Shown one piece after another: positions 1 to 8,014 of a DNA stretch of 64,000 bases. The notes beneath the pieces were generated by a model. The model did not search any database, had not been told where the DNA came from, and worked only from the letters and a program-made list of their open reading frames with translations. A program made the position numbers and the translations under genes. Position 1 is the first letter of the stretch; each line of letters starts with the position of its first letter. Origin of the DNA: CAVZZG01 sp963779685 (GTDB lineage: Bacteria > Actinomycetota > Thermoleophilia > Gaiellales > F1-60-MAGs149). The stretch covers positions 744,001 to 808,000 of the forward strand of contig CAVZZG010000003.1 of NCBI GenBank assembly GCA_963779685.1, read 5' to 3'.

Positions 1-500
1 GCCTTTGCGAGCAGGCCGGCCTCGACCACGGTGACGAAGGCCGGTCCGTCGTCGGGATGCGCCTCCAGCACGACCAGGGTCTCGAAGGCATGGGGCAGCC
101 AGTCCCAGTTCTGCCCGGCGAGCGTGGCACCGTCTGCGGTGGCCGGTGCCAGGGCGGCGAACGCGCTGCATTCCGACGGCGCCCCGGCCAGGGCCCGCCG
201 CGCCGCGGCCGCGTAGATCACCTCGGTGCGCACGTTGATCGCGAGCACGTCGCCGAACGGGACCGCCGCGCCCTCGGCGATCCCCGTCATCTCCTCCAGC
301 GCCGAGGGCAGGAAGGCCCGGATCGCCGGTACGTACTCGGAGGCGTGCTCGCGCGCGGCGGCCCGGTCGAGGGCGGCCACCGCCTGGAACACCTCGCCGT
401 AGGCCTCGACCGACCTCCGTACGCGGTCGCGCGCCTGCTCGCCGTACTGGCGCCCGCGGTCGCGGGCCGCGCCCTCGACGCGCACGGTCGGATAGGTCAT
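1..500 (-). CDS. C45-family acyltransferase/peptidase-like protein, partial (C-terminus off window)
   Basis: The frame is open from an ATG at 500 to the left edge, so about 166 N-terminal residues are visible. The pattern SECSAF with Cys111, followed by a GQNWDW motif about 20 residues later, is what one sees in the Ntn-hydrolase family C45 (acyl-CoA:6-aminopenicillanate acyltransferase-like), where the Cys becomes the nucleophile after self-cleavage. Here the residue before Cys is Glu rather than the more usual Gly. The start codon overlaps the stop of the BKACE gene (ATGA), so the two are translationally coupled and the protein probably acts on a related amide or amino-acid-derived substrate; that link is inference. 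Family call is good, substrate unknown. Confidence 0.75.
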   Translation of the reverse strand, partial: MTYPTVRVEGAARDRGRQYGEQARDRVRRSVEAYGEVFQAVAALDRAAAREHASEYVPAIRAFLPSALEEMTGIAEGAAVPFGDVLAINVRTEVIYAAAARRALAGAPSECSAFAALAPATADGATLAGQNWDWLPHAFETLVVLEAHPDDGPAFVTVVEAGLLAK

Positions 501-1426
501 GCCGGAATTGCCGTCGCGTCAGCACCCTTCAGGTTCAGCATGGCCCGCGCCTCGTCCGCCGTTGCGACCTCCAGCGACAGCTCGCGGAGGATGCGGACGA
601 TCTTCGCCACCTGCTCGCCGTTGGAGGTCGCGAGCCGTCCCCGTTCGAGGTAGACCGAGTCCTCGAGCCCCACCCGGACGTTGCCGCCCATCAGCGCGCC
701 CATCGTCACCAGCCGCGTCTGGTGACGCCCGGCCCCGAGCACCGACCACACGTAGGCGTCGCCGAACAGGCGATCGGCCGTGCGGTGCATGTGGAGCAGG
801 TCCTCGGCGTCGGCGCCGACGCCGCCCAGGATGCCGAAGATCGTCTGGACGAAGAGCGGCTGCTCGACCACGCCGCGATCCAGCATGTGGGCGAGGTTGT
901 AGAGGTGCCCGACGTCGTAGCACTCGAACTCGAACCGCGTCCCGTTCGCGCCGAGGGTACGGACGATGCGCTCGATGTCGGCGAACGTGTTGCGGAAGAT
1001 GAAGTCGCGCGAGCCCTCGAGGTACGGTCGCTCCCAGTCGAACCGGAACTCGCCGATCGCGCCGATCATCGGGTACAGCCCGAAGTTCATCGAGCCCATG
1101 TTGAGCGAGCAGAGCTCCGGCTTGAACCGCTGCGCAGCTGCGGTGCGCTCGTCGACGCTCATGTTCTGGCCGCCGCCGGTGGTGATGTTGATGACCGCGT
1201 CGCACGAGGCGCGGATCCTCGGCAGGAACTGGGCGAACACGTCGGGATCGGGCGTCGGGCACCCGTCGGCGGGCCGGCGGGCGTGCAGGTGGACGATCGC
1301 CGCGCCGGCCTCCGCCGCCCCGATGGCCTGATCGGCGATCTGCTCCGGTGTCAGCGGCAGATGCGGGGACAGCGACGGCGGGTGCACCGACCCCGTCACC
1401 GCGCAGCTCACGATCACCTTGGCCAT
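497..1426 (-). CDS. BKACE (DUF849) beta-keto acid cleavage enzyme
   Basis: 309 aa, full length for the beta-keto acid cleavage enzyme family, a TIM-barrel metalloenzyme that condenses a beta-keto acid with acetyl-CoA to give a CoA ester plus acetoacetate. The founding member is 3-keto-5-aminohexanoate cleavage enzyme (Kce) of lysine fermentation. The Zn-binding pair is visible as VHLHAR (His46, His48), and the NITTGGG strand follows at about residues 80-86. The ATG at 1426 is preceded by GGGAG about 9 nt upstream. The family is very diverse in substrate, so a lysine role cannot be claimed; no kamA or kdd genes are seen here. It is co-transcribed with the C45-like gene through an ATGA overlap. 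Confidence 0.88.
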   Translation of the reverse strand: MAKVIVSCAVTGSVHPPSLSPHLPLTPEQIADQAIGAAEAGAAIVHLHARRPADGCPTPDPDVFAQFLPRIRASCDAVINITTGGGQNMSVDERTAAAQRFKPELCSLNMGSMNFGLYPMIGAIGEFRFDWERPYLEGSRDFIFRNTFADIERIVRTLGANGTRFEFECYDVGHLYNLAHMLDRGVVEQPLFVQTIFGILGGVGADAEDLLHMHRTADRLFGDAYVWSVLGAGRHQTRLVTMGALMGGNVRVGLEDSVYLERGRLATSNGEQVAKIVRILRELSLEVATADEARAMLNLKGADATAIPA

Positions 1427-1461
1427 ACCTGTCGCTCCCTTCGTGTCGTGCTATCTGGTCG

Positions 1462-2298
1462 TCACCAGCCGGCGTCGTGCAGCGCCTTCCAGTGGCCGCT
1501 GCGCGTCGTGGACAGGTCGTACAGGCTGATGCCGGCCGCGCGGTCGGTCTTCATCTGACGTCCGAACGCCAGGGCTGCCGCCCGCGACGTGCCCGACGCC
1601 AGGCCGCCGACGACGTGGATCGGCAGCGGCACGTTGGGCGCGGCGTTGCGGATCATCTGCACGCAGTCGTGCGCGTAGGCAGCGGTCGCCGCCGAGTTCA
1701 GCTTCCGGTACGTGAAATAGCACATCGGCAGCCAGGCGTCGGACAGCGCCGAGAGCTCCGCGTACGGGAACTTCGGCCAGTAGGTCGGGCGCAGGGCCAT
1801 GCCGGGCGGCGCCGGGATGATCGACGCGATCGGCAGGTTCGGCGCCACGGCCCGGCGGACGCCGCGGAAGAGCTTGAGCAGGCGCTTCGTCCGCACCGAG
1901 ACCCGCGCCACGGCGGTCGACTCGATGTCGATCGCGAGCCCGTCGACGCCGCCGGGTCCGGCGAACGTCGTCGCCGCCACGAGACGGTTCTGATCGAGCG
2001 TCAGGTGCGCGAGGGTCGGCAGGTACCAGACGACGACCTTGATCCCGGCCGCGTGCGCCTGGGTGATGAGCCGGCGCAGCGAGGTCGCGGCCATGATCGT
2101 GTGCGGGGAGGTCGAGTTGGACGTCTCCAGGTAGATCGTCTTGACGCCCTGCCTGGTGGCGGTGGCGACGGTGCTGGTCGGGTTCGCGATGACGTGGGTG
2201 TCGTAGATGTCGATCCACGTGCCGAGCCCGGAGAAGACCGAGGCGGAGGCGGGAACCGGAACCACGAGCAGGGCGATGAGGGCGATCCAGATTCTCAT
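1462..2298 (-). CDS. Secreted TIM-barrel (glycoside-hydrolase-like) protein
   Basis: 278 aa from an ATG at 2298; the frame is open further upstream but that part is low-complexity Arg/Pro. Residues 1-20 are a hydrophobic signal peptide ending in ASA. Mature strands such as GVKTIYLETS, GIKVVVWYLP, VDGLAIDIES and AWLPMCYFTYR, spaced like consecutive barrel strands, resemble GH18/DUF4015-type putative glycosyl hydrolases, with acidic residues at the strand ends (DIE). No catalytic pair can be assigned with certainty. It stands alone, ending 35 nt before the BKACE start. Probably an exported polysaccharide-acting or binding protein; exact function unknown. Confidence 0.65.
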   Translation of the reverse strand: MRIWIALIALLVVPVPASASVFSGLGTWIDIYDTHVIANPTSTVATATRQGVKTIYLETSNSTSPHTIMAATSLRRLITQAHAAGIKVVVWYLPTLAHLTLDQNRLVAATTFAGPGGVDGLAIDIESTAVARVSVRTKRLLKLFRGVRRAVAPNLPIASIIPAPPGMALRPTYWPKFPYAELSALSDAWLPMCYFTYRKLNSAATAAYAHDCVQMIRNAAPNVPLPIHVVGGLASGTSRAAALAFGRQMKTDRAAGISLYDLSTTRSGHWKALHDAGW

Positions 2299-2409
2299 CG
2301 GAGCAGGGTACACGCCGCTTCCGGCGCCGTCGGCGTGAGGCTTGATGTGACATCGAGCGTACGTGGCCGCGCCCGCCAGGGCGCGTCGGATGCGGCCCGG
2401 TCGCGTAGG

Positions 2410-2426
2410 CAAGGCGGGAGGCCTTG
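2410..2426. terminator. Short GC hairpin
   Basis: CAAGGC (2410-2415) and GCCTTG (2421-2426) are perfectly complementary across a 5-nt loop. It lies 3' of the larger hairpin at 2452-2493 in the direction of the oxidoreductase gene and may be part of the same termination region. There is no T run. Confidence 0.35.
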
Positions 2427-2451
2427 TCAAGCGGCCGGGACGCAGAGCGGT

Positions 2452-2493
2452 GGCGACCCGCAGAGCCCGCCAAGGCGGGCGGCGCGGGTCGCC
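2452..2493 (-). terminator. Large two-part hairpin downstream of the oxidoreductase gene
   Basis: GGCGACCCGC (2452-2461) pairs with GCGGGTCGCC (2484-2493), and inside it GCCCGCC pairs with GGCGGGC. It begins about 60 nt after the stop of the leftward oxidoreductase gene and is the most likely end of that transcript. There is no U tract, so this is a GC-rich actinobacterial type hairpin. The rest of 2299-2552 shows no gene. Confidence 0.55.
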
Positions 2494-2552
2494 CGAGCGG
2501 CCGACGCGGCCTGGCGGGATGCGGTGCGCCCGCAACGATGAACATCAGGCCT

Positions 2553-3800
2553 CTACCAGCGGAAGCGGCCCGGACCGTAGGGTTCGAGCTCGGTGTCCAG
2601 GTCCTCGCCGGCCACCAGGCCCGCCACCCAGGTCGCCGTGATCGGCGCCATCGTCAGGCCGAGCATGGCGTGGCCCGTGGCGATCACGATCCGGGGATCT
2701 CGCGGCGACCGGCCGACGATCGGCATGCCATCGACCGTGACGGGCCGGAGCCCGCGCCAGATGCGATCCGGCTCGCGGCCTTCGAGGCCGGTCAGGCGGT
2801 CGGCGCCGGCAGCGACGATGGCCGCGATCCGGCGCATGTCGACGCCGTCGGGGTCACCGCCGAACTCGAGCGTGCCGGCCAGCCGCAGCCGGCCGGCGAG
2901 CGGTGTCGCCACCACCCGCGCCTCGGCCAGGAACACCGGCCGGGCCGGCAGGGCGCCGGCGCCCACGTGCTCGACGTGGTAGCCCTTGGCGGCGATCATC
3001 GGCAGCCGGCAGCCGAGCGCGCGGCCGAACCGGGCCGACCACACGCCGGCCGCGATCACGACCCGCTCGGCCGAGACCCGGCCCGCCGTCGTCTCGAGCC
3101 TCAGCGTCGGGCCGGGCGAGATCGCGAGCACGTCCACGCCGGTCTGGATGCGCGCGCCGGCGGCGACGGCCGCTGCGGCCACGCGCTCGGTGAACACGAG
3201 CGAGTCGACGTGGGCGTCGTCGGGGTAGAACGAGCCGCCTGCCGACGACCGGATCAGCGGCTCCCGGTCTCGCACGTCGGCAGCGTCCAGCACCTCGACC
3301 GGGATGCCGGCGGCCCGGTGCTCGGCGACCCACTGGTCGCGGTGCGCCAGGCCCTCCTCGGTCGCCCATGCGTTCAGCACTCCGTTGGCGATCAGCCCGG
3401 TGTCGGCCGACGCGGCCCAGTCCCGGTGCAGGCGCGTCGAGATGATGCAGTGGTCGCGCAGGGCGTCGGTGCCGTGGCGGGCCGCCCGGCTCTGAACCGA
3501 CGCGGCGGCGAACCGCGCGAGCCACGGCGCGACCTTCAGCGAGGGCCGGACGACCAGCGGCCCGGCGGGGTCGAGCAGGAACCGCAGTCCCTCGCGCAGC
3601 GCCGCGGGGTTCGCGAGCCGTTCGGCGTGACTTGGCGTGACGAGGCAGGCGGTGCCGGCCGAGGCGCCCGCGCCGACCGCCGCTCCGCGCTCGATCAGGA
3701 GCACGTCGTGGCCGGCCCGGGCCAGCTCGAGGGCGGCCGCGACGCCGACGGCACCGCCGCCGACGACGGCAACCTCGGCGGAGAGGAGCGAAGCGGACAC
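2553..3800 (-). CDS. FAD-dependent D-amino-acid dehydrogenase/oxidase family protein (DAO fold)
   Basis: 415 aa. The N-terminal Rossmann motif VVGGGAVGVAAALELA followed by an acidic strand end (LLIERG) binds FAD, and the C-terminus has the usual VDGMPIVG...VIATGHAMLGLTMAP region of the DadA/glycine oxidase group. Length and layout fit D-amino-acid dehydrogenases, which deaminate D-amino acids to 2-oxo acids and pass electrons to the membrane; glycine or sarcosine oxidase remain possible. The GTG start at 3800 is supported by a TAGCCT hexamer six bases upstream. It is divergent from the DMT transporter with only 32 bp between starts. Substrate cannot be decided from sequence. Confidence 0.82.
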   Translation of the reverse strand: MSASLLSAEVAVVGGGAVGVAAALELARAGHDVLLIERGAAVGAGASAGTACLVTPSHAERLANPAALREGLRFLLDPAGPLVVRPSLKVAPWLARFAAASVQSRAARHGTDALRDHCIISTRLHRDWAASADTGLIANGVLNAWATEEGLAHRDQWVAEHRAAGIPVEVLDAADVRDREPLIRSSAGGSFYPDDAHVDSLVFTERVAAAAVAAGARIQTGVDVLAISPGPTLRLETTAGRVSAERVVIAAGVWSARFGRALGCRLPMIAAKGYHVEHVGAGALPARPVFLAEARVVATPLAGRLRLAGTLEFGGDPDGVDMRRIAAIVAAGADRLTGLEGREPDRIWRGLRPVTVDGMPIVGRSPRDPRIVIATGHAMLGLTMAPITATWVAGLVAGEDLDTELEPYGPGRFRW

Positions 3801-3806
3801 GCCGGT

Positions 3807-3812
3807 AGGCTA
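3807..3812 (-). promoter_or_regulatory. -10 element of the oxidoreductase gene, leaderless arrangement
   Basis: On the minus strand TAGCCT is followed by six bases and then the GTG start at 3800, so transcription would begin at or next to the start codon. No Shine-Dalgarno sequence is present. Confidence 0.5.
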
Positions 3813-3820
3813 CCCCCACG

Positions 3821-3826
3821 TAGAGT
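3821..3826 (+). promoter_or_regulatory. -10 element of the DMT transporter gene, leaderless arrangement
   Basis: TAGAGT is followed by six bases (CCCGCT) and the GTG start at 3833. It mirrors the divergent element at 3807-3812, so the two promoters sit back to back within 20 bp. Confidence 0.5.
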
Positions 3827-3832
3827 CCCGCT

Positions 3833-4675
3833 GTGGAAATCGTCCTGGCGCTCGCCGCTGCCCTGTCGTGGGGCATCTCCGACTACAGCGCCGGGATCCT
3901 GTCGCGGCGCATCTCGGCCATCCCGGTGACGACGGTCGTGCTCGGCTTCGGCGGCCTGATCGCGCTGCCCATCGCCGTCGCCACCGAGTCGTCGCCGAAC
4001 ACGCGCACCATCCTGTTCGCCCTGCTGGCAGGCGCCACGACGGGCTTCGGCGTCACCATCTTCTTCCACGCCCTCGCCGTCGGCGTGATCGGCACGGTGG
4101 CACCCATCTCCTGCGCCGGCGCGGCGCTCCCCGTGATCACGGGTCTCGTCACCGGCGAGCGGCCCGGCGTGGCGCAGCTCACCGGCGTGGTGCTGGTGAT
4201 CGGCGGCGTGATCGCGATCGCCCGCGCCACCTCCGGCGAAGCGACCGGGCAGGCGCGCGATCCGCGCAAGGGCGTCCTGCTTGCGATCGTCGCCGCGGTC
4301 GCGCTCGGGGCCTACTACCTGTGCGCGCGCCAGGGCGCCACGAACGGCACTCCGCTCTGGTTCGTCGCCATCGGCCAGCTCTCCGCGGCGGTGCCCCTGC
4401 TCGCCCTCACGCTCGTGCAGCGCCACGAACGGCTGCCGCGCTCGGACGCCGGCAAGCTGGCGGCGATCGGCGGCGTCAACGGCGCCGGATGGCTGCTCTC
4501 GACGCTCGCCCTGCGCGGGGGGCTGCTCTCGGTGGTCTCGGTGCTGACCGCGCTCTACCCGGCGATCACGGTCATCCTCGCCGCCGTCCTCCTCCACGAG
4601 CGGCTCTCCCCCGTCCAGCTGCTCGGTGCGGGGATCACGTTCGCCGGCGTCGGTCTCATCGCCGCCGGGGGATGA
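3833..4675 (+). CDS. EamA/DMT-superfamily transporter
   Basis: 280 aa, almost entirely hydrophobic, with about ten predicted transmembrane segments in two homologous halves of roughly 140 residues, as in EamA permeases. The protein starts directly with a membrane helix after a GTG codon at 3833, which has a leaderless -10 at the right distance. Members export or import amino acids, nucleotides and other small metabolites; nothing in the sequence fixes the substrate. Divergence from the D-amino-acid oxidoreductase-like gene suggests shared control and possibly an amino-acid related cargo, which is inference only. Confidence 0.82.
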   Translation: MEIVLALAAALSWGISDYSAGILSRRISAIPVTTVVLGFGGLIALPIAVATESSPNTRTILFALLAGATTGFGVTIFFHALAVGVIGTVAPISCAGAALPVITGLVTGERPGVAQLTGVVLVIGGVIAIARATSGEATGQARDPRKGVLLAIVAAVALGAYYLCARQGATNGTPLWFVAIGQLSAAVPLLALTLVQRHERLPRSDAGKLAAIGGVNGAGWLLSTLALRGGLLSVVSVLTALYPAITVILAAVLLHERLSPVQLLGAGITFAGVGLIAAGG

Positions 4676-4741
4676 TCCTGGTCTGGATGCGCGGGAGCGC
4701 ACGCGGTAGGGTGTCAGAACCTACTGAACAGGGGGATGCTC

Positions 4742-6250
4742 ATGGGTAAGGGAGGCCTTCGTGCCGCTGCGGCGACAGCAGCGGCACTACTCCTGGCGAC
4801 GGCCGTGTCGGCCTTTGCCAGCGTGGCGCCGCCGAGCGCTTCGATCACCGTGCCCGCGGGCACGGCCGGGTCGACACCGGCGACCGTCAGCGTGCCGGCC
4901 CTACCGACCAAGGCCGACATCGAGATCGCCATCGACACCACCGGGTCGATGGCGCCCGCGATCGCCCAGGCGCAGGCCGAGGCGACCGGGCTCGTCACGG
5001 CCGTCCAGACCGCTGTGCCCGACTCGCAGTTCGCCGTCGTCGACTTCAAGGACGCAAACTGCGACGAGCCGAACACCTACGTGCTCCGGCAGGCCATGAC
5101 GTCCAGCGCGACCGACGTCCAGACCGCGATCAATGCGATGTCCGCCAACGGCGGCTGCGACACGCCGGAGGAGTACAACCTCGTCTTCAAGAACGGCTAC
5201 GCCGACGCGACCACCGGCTGGCGAGACGGATCGCGGAAGTTCGTGATCGTGATCGGCGACGCGATGCCGCACGGAGCCAACGGCACGGCGTTCCCGGCCT
5301 GTGGCGACCAGTCCGCCGATCCGCTCGGGCTCGACACGGCAACGGAGCTGTCGGCGCTCGCCGCGGCCAGCCGCACCCTGATGATGGTCAACGCCGGCCC
5401 CATGCTGGCGTGTTACCAGCAGCTGACGGCAGGCGGTTTCGCAGGCAGCCAGGCCGTCGACATCGGAGCCGACCTCGCATCCCAGATCGTGGCCCTGATC
5501 ACGAGCGCCAGCTCGACGGTCGCGAGCGTCAGCATGGCGGTCAGCACCGCGCCGCCAGGCGCCGACGCGTCGTGGATCTCGTTCGCGCCGCCCTCGGCCG
5601 GGCCGGTCACGCCCCCTGCCGACGTGCCATTCAGCGTGACGGCGACGGTGCCCCCCGCCACGCCTGCGGGCACCTACACGTTCGATCTGGTGGGACTCGC
5701 CGATGGCGGTGACGTCGGGCACATGAGCCTCGACGTGGTCGTTCCTCCCGCCAGCGGCGGCAACCAGCCGCTGACGATGACGAAGACGGTCGACCACGGC
5801 ACCGCCGCGAACGGCGATACGGTCACCTACACCATCACCATCCACAACCCGAACGGCGGCGACGTGACCCTCAAGCGGGTCACGGACACGCTCCCGAAGG
5901 GCTTCCGCTACGTCAAGGGATCGACGACCGGCGCTGGCGAGCCGAAGACCGGGAACGGGCACGGCCACGGCGACCGCCGCCACTCGCTCGACGGCCACGG
6001 CCACCGGCACGGCCACCACGGTGCGAGCAACAAGCTGACCTGGAAGGGTCCGCTCAGCGTGCCGGCCGGCGGCGATCTGGTGATCACGTTCCAGGTCAAG
6101 GTCGGCGGTCACCGCGGCTGCTCGACCGACTCGGCGACCGCGACCGCCGTCTCTCCGTACACGGTCACGGGCACGGGCCCGACCGCGCCGGTGTGCGTGA
6201 CGAGGCGCCATCACGACCACCATCACCACGGTGGCGGTAGCGGCCACTAG
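4742..6250 (+). CDS. Secreted vWA-domain protein with DUF11-like repeat and His-rich segments
   Basis: 502 aa from the ATG at 4742, chosen over the ATG at 4736 because a GGGGG ribosome site then sits 6 nt upstream. A signal peptide covers residues 1-27. A von Willebrand factor A domain follows with the MIDAS motif DTTGS (65-69) and the DGSRKFVIVIGDA strand. An Ig-like linker leads to a DUF11-like domain (TMTKTVDHG...TYTITIHNPNGGDV). That domain is interrupted by a stretch with eight His in about 22 residues, and the protein ends in a second His cluster. There is no sortase or membrane anchor, so it is probably released or held non-covalently. A metal-dependent adhesion or metal-binding role is inferred. 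Confidence 0.8.
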   Translation: MGKGGLRAAAATAAALLLATAVSAFASVAPPSASITVPAGTAGSTPATVSVPALPTKADIEIAIDTTGSMAPAIAQAQAEATGLVTAVQTAVPDSQFAVVDFKDANCDEPNTYVLRQAMTSSATDVQTAINAMSANGGCDTPEEYNLVFKNGYADATTGWRDGSRKFVIVIGDAMPHGANGTAFPACGDQSADPLGLDTATELSALAAASRTLMMVNAGPMLACYQQLTAGGFAGSQAVDIGADLASQIVALITSASSTVASVSMAVSTAPPGADASWISFAPPSAGPVTPPADVPFSVTATVPPATPAGTYTFDLVGLADGGDVGHMSLDVVVPPASGGNQPLTMTKTVDHGTAANGDTVTYTITIHNPNGGDVTLKRVTDTLPKGFRYVKGSTTGAGEPKTGNGHGHGDRRHSLDGHGHRHGHHGASNKLTWKGPLSVPAGGDLVITFQVKVGGHRGCSTDSATATAVSPYTVTGTGPTAPVCVTRRHHDHHHHGGGSGH

Positions 6251-6266
6251 GACCATCCGCGCGACG

Positions 6267-6303
6267 TTGCGGGGGAGGGTGGCCGAGCCGCCCTCCCCCG
6301 CAA
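6267..6303 (+). terminator. Hairpin terminator after the vWA gene
   Basis: A perfect 13-bp stem (TTGCGGGGGAGGG at 6267-6279, complementary to 6291-6303) with an 11-nt loop starts 16 nt after the stop codon. No T run follows. It separates the vWA gene from the hydrolase that begins at 6323. Confidence 0.7.
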
Positions 6304-6322
6304 GGCGCCAGCGCCCGGGCCC

Positions 6323-7018
6323 GTGAACGTCGGCCTCGTCCACGGTGCCTGGCACGGTGCCTGGTGCTTCGACCACCTGGTGGCCGAACTGCGAGCGCGG
6401 GGGCACGACGCGACGGCCGTCCAGTTGCCGTGCGACGACCTCGAGGCCGGCGGAACGCGCTACGCCGAGATCGTTGACGCGGCGCTGCCGCCGGATCCCG
6501 CGCTGGTGCTCGTCGGGCACTCGCTCGGGGGCCTCACCGTCCCGCTCGTCTCGGCGCGCCGGCCGGTGGGCCGGCTCGTGTACCTGTGCGCATTGATTCC
6601 GGAGCCCGGCCGCAGTCTCGTCGACCAGCTGCGCGACGATCCCGCCATCTTCTCACCCGGCTTCGGGGCGCACCCCGCCTGCCACCGTGACGAAGAGGGA
6701 CGCAGCTGGTGGGAGCCCGAGGCCGCCGCCGACGTCTTCTACCACGACTGCCCGCCCGAGCGAGCGACCGCGGCCGTCGCGCGCCTGCGCCGGCAGGCGC
6801 CCGCACCGTCCCGCGAGCCGTGCCCGCTCGCGCGGCTGCCGCCGACGCCCGCGAGCTACATCCTGTGCCGCCAGGACGCCGCGATCGCGCCGGCGTGGTC
6901 GCGGGGAGCGGCCCGCACGCGGCTCGGCGTCGATCCGATCGAGCTCGACGGCGGGCATAGCCCGTTCCTGGCGCGGCCGGCCGAGCTCGCCGACGTGCTG
7001 GCCTCGCTCGCCCCGTGA
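6323..7018 (+). CDS. Alpha/beta hydrolase
   Basis: 231 aa starting at a GTG 20 bp after the terminator. It has the oxyanion-hole strand LVHGAW near the N-terminus, the nucleophile elbow GHSLGG (Ser67) and a C-terminal GGHSPF that supplies the catalytic His, with an Asp in the RQDAAI segment. The compact size and HGAWHGAW start resemble the plant hydroxynitrile lyase/SABP2-like esterase branch of the fold, often annotated as alpha/beta fold hydrolase in actinobacteria. Probably a cytosolic esterase; substrate unknown. Confidence 0.82.
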   Translation: MNVGLVHGAWHGAWCFDHLVAELRARGHDATAVQLPCDDLEAGGTRYAEIVDAALPPDPALVLVGHSLGGLTVPLVSARRPVGRLVYLCALIPEPGRSLVDQLRDDPAIFSPGFGAHPACHRDEEGRSWWEPEAAADVFYHDCPPERATAAVARLRRQAPAPSREPCPLARLPPTPASYILCRQDAAIAPAWSRGAARTRLGVDPIELDGGHSPFLARPAELADVLASLAP

Positions 7019-7025
7019 TCGACGC

Positions 7026-7424
7026 TCACGCGGGCGAGCCGAACACGTACCACCGATCGACGACGCCGAACGCGGCAATGGACGCCGTGCCGGTTCGCTC
7101 GTACGGCTCGCCCGTGTAGCGGAACGACATGACGTCAAGGAGGACGAGATCCGGATCGGGCCGGATCTCGACGATGTGCCCGTACACCGTCACGTGGTGG
7201 TACCAGTCGTCAGCGAGCACCGTCAGGGAGAATCGGGGGTCGCGACGGAGGTTCCGGCTCCGCGCCCCATCGTCGTCCATGCTCAGCACGATCCGCCCGT
7301 CGCGCCAGTCGTACCAGGTCGCCGCCGTGGACGGGCTGCCGTCGGACCGGACGGTCGCGATGACCGCCTGACGGGGTGCGGCGAGGAACGCTTCGAGCTC
7401 GGGCGGTAACGGAGCCGGGGGCAC
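7026..7424 (-). CDS. PPOX-class pyridoxamine 5'-phosphate oxidase-like protein (F420/FMN type)
   Basis: 132 aa from the GTG at 7424. A TTG at 7445 that overlaps the stop of the upstream 94-aa gene is an alternative start. The core reads AVIATVRSDGSPSTAATWYDWRDGR and FSLTVLADDWYHHVTVYG, the split beta-barrel pattern of the PPOX-class family whose actinobacterial members often use F420 or FMN to reduce small substrates. The frame is open to 7742 upstream but that part is a shadow of the neighbouring gene. It is probably co-transcribed with the 94-aa gene. Cofactor and substrate cannot be read from sequence. Confidence 0.78.
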   Translation of the reverse strand: MPPAPLPPELEAFLAAPRQAVIATVRSDGSPSTAATWYDWRDGRIVLSMDDDGARSRNLRRDPRFSLTVLADDWYHHVTVYGHIVEIRPDPDLVLLDVMSFRYTGEPYERTGTASIAAFGVVDRWYVFGSPA

Positions 7425-7441
7425 GGCGCCGGATCGTATCG

Positions 7442-7726
7442 TCAACCGGCGGTGTCGCGCCGGATCAACTCGTGGAGGGCCGGGCTGAACGCCGAGTTCT
7501 CGAAGCTGGCCGCCGTGTCGCGGAGCTGCGCGCGGGCCTCGCGCGCGATGCCGCCGATGCGATCGGCGACGGCGTGGACACGGGTGTCGTCGGCGTGCTG
7601 CTCGGCGAGCTGACGCGCGACGTGCTCGATGTCGGCGACCCGTTCGACTTCGTGCTCGAGTGCGCGCTTGACATCGCCGGTGAGCGCGACGAGCTCGGCG
7701 AGCGCGGCCTGGGTGTCGGGGTGCAT
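7442..7726 (-). CDS. Small helical hypothetical protein
   Basis: 94 aa, not recognised. The composition (many Ala, Glu, Asp, Arg, His, Val) predicts an almost all-helical soluble protein with amphipathic heptads, unlike the Pro/Arg/Ser-rich shadows in the other frames here. Its start codon lies inside a perfect hairpin (GCATGG 7723-7728 with CCATGC 7734-7739), which could affect initiation or be an operator. It ends at or just before the start of the PPOX gene, so the two form a likely pair. No function proposed. Confidence 0.55.
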   Translation of the reverse strand: MHPDTQAALAELVALTGDVKRALEHEVERVADIEHVARQLAEQHADDTRVHAVADRIGGIAREARAQLRDTAASFENSAFSPALHELIRRDTAG

Positions 7727-7870
7727 GGCTCGACCATGCCACCAGCTCCTGACCTTGTCATCGGCGATACGTGCGAGCCGCGCTGCGGGAAACCCACGCC
7801 CGGGCCGGGAGGCGACGGGCGAGACGGGTGTCCCGACGCCTCACCGACCGGGCAGATCCGGTCCGGCTGA

Positions 7871-7933
7871 CCCCGATTGCCGGACTCGGCACGCGCCGAT
7901 GCTACGCCCCGAGCCGCAGACGTGCAATCGGGG
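7871..7933. repeat. 10-bp inverted repeat in an intergenic region
   Basis: CCCCGATTGC (7871-7880) is repeated exactly inverted at 7924-7933 with 43 bp between. The 7727-8014 gap shows no other convincing feature. It could be a cruciform, an operator or chance. Confidence 0.35.
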
Positions 7934-8014
7934 TGCGAGCGTAGCTAGCAGAAGAATTACGTGGATTTTCGGCGTGTTAGGGCACCGGTCTCGCGGTTTG
8001 GGGATGCCCGGTAT

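Noticed and set aside
4901..6520. 539-codon minus-strand frame opposite the vWA gene
   Set aside because: No recognisable protein features, and it crosses the terminator between two good plus-strand genes.
7924..7945. Candidate left attachment site of the island (ATCGGGG-GCGAG resembles the tRNA-Pro 3' end)
   Set aside because: Only about 11 bases match with a gap, less than expected for a tRNA-derived att core, and the PilZ gene to its right looks chromosomal.
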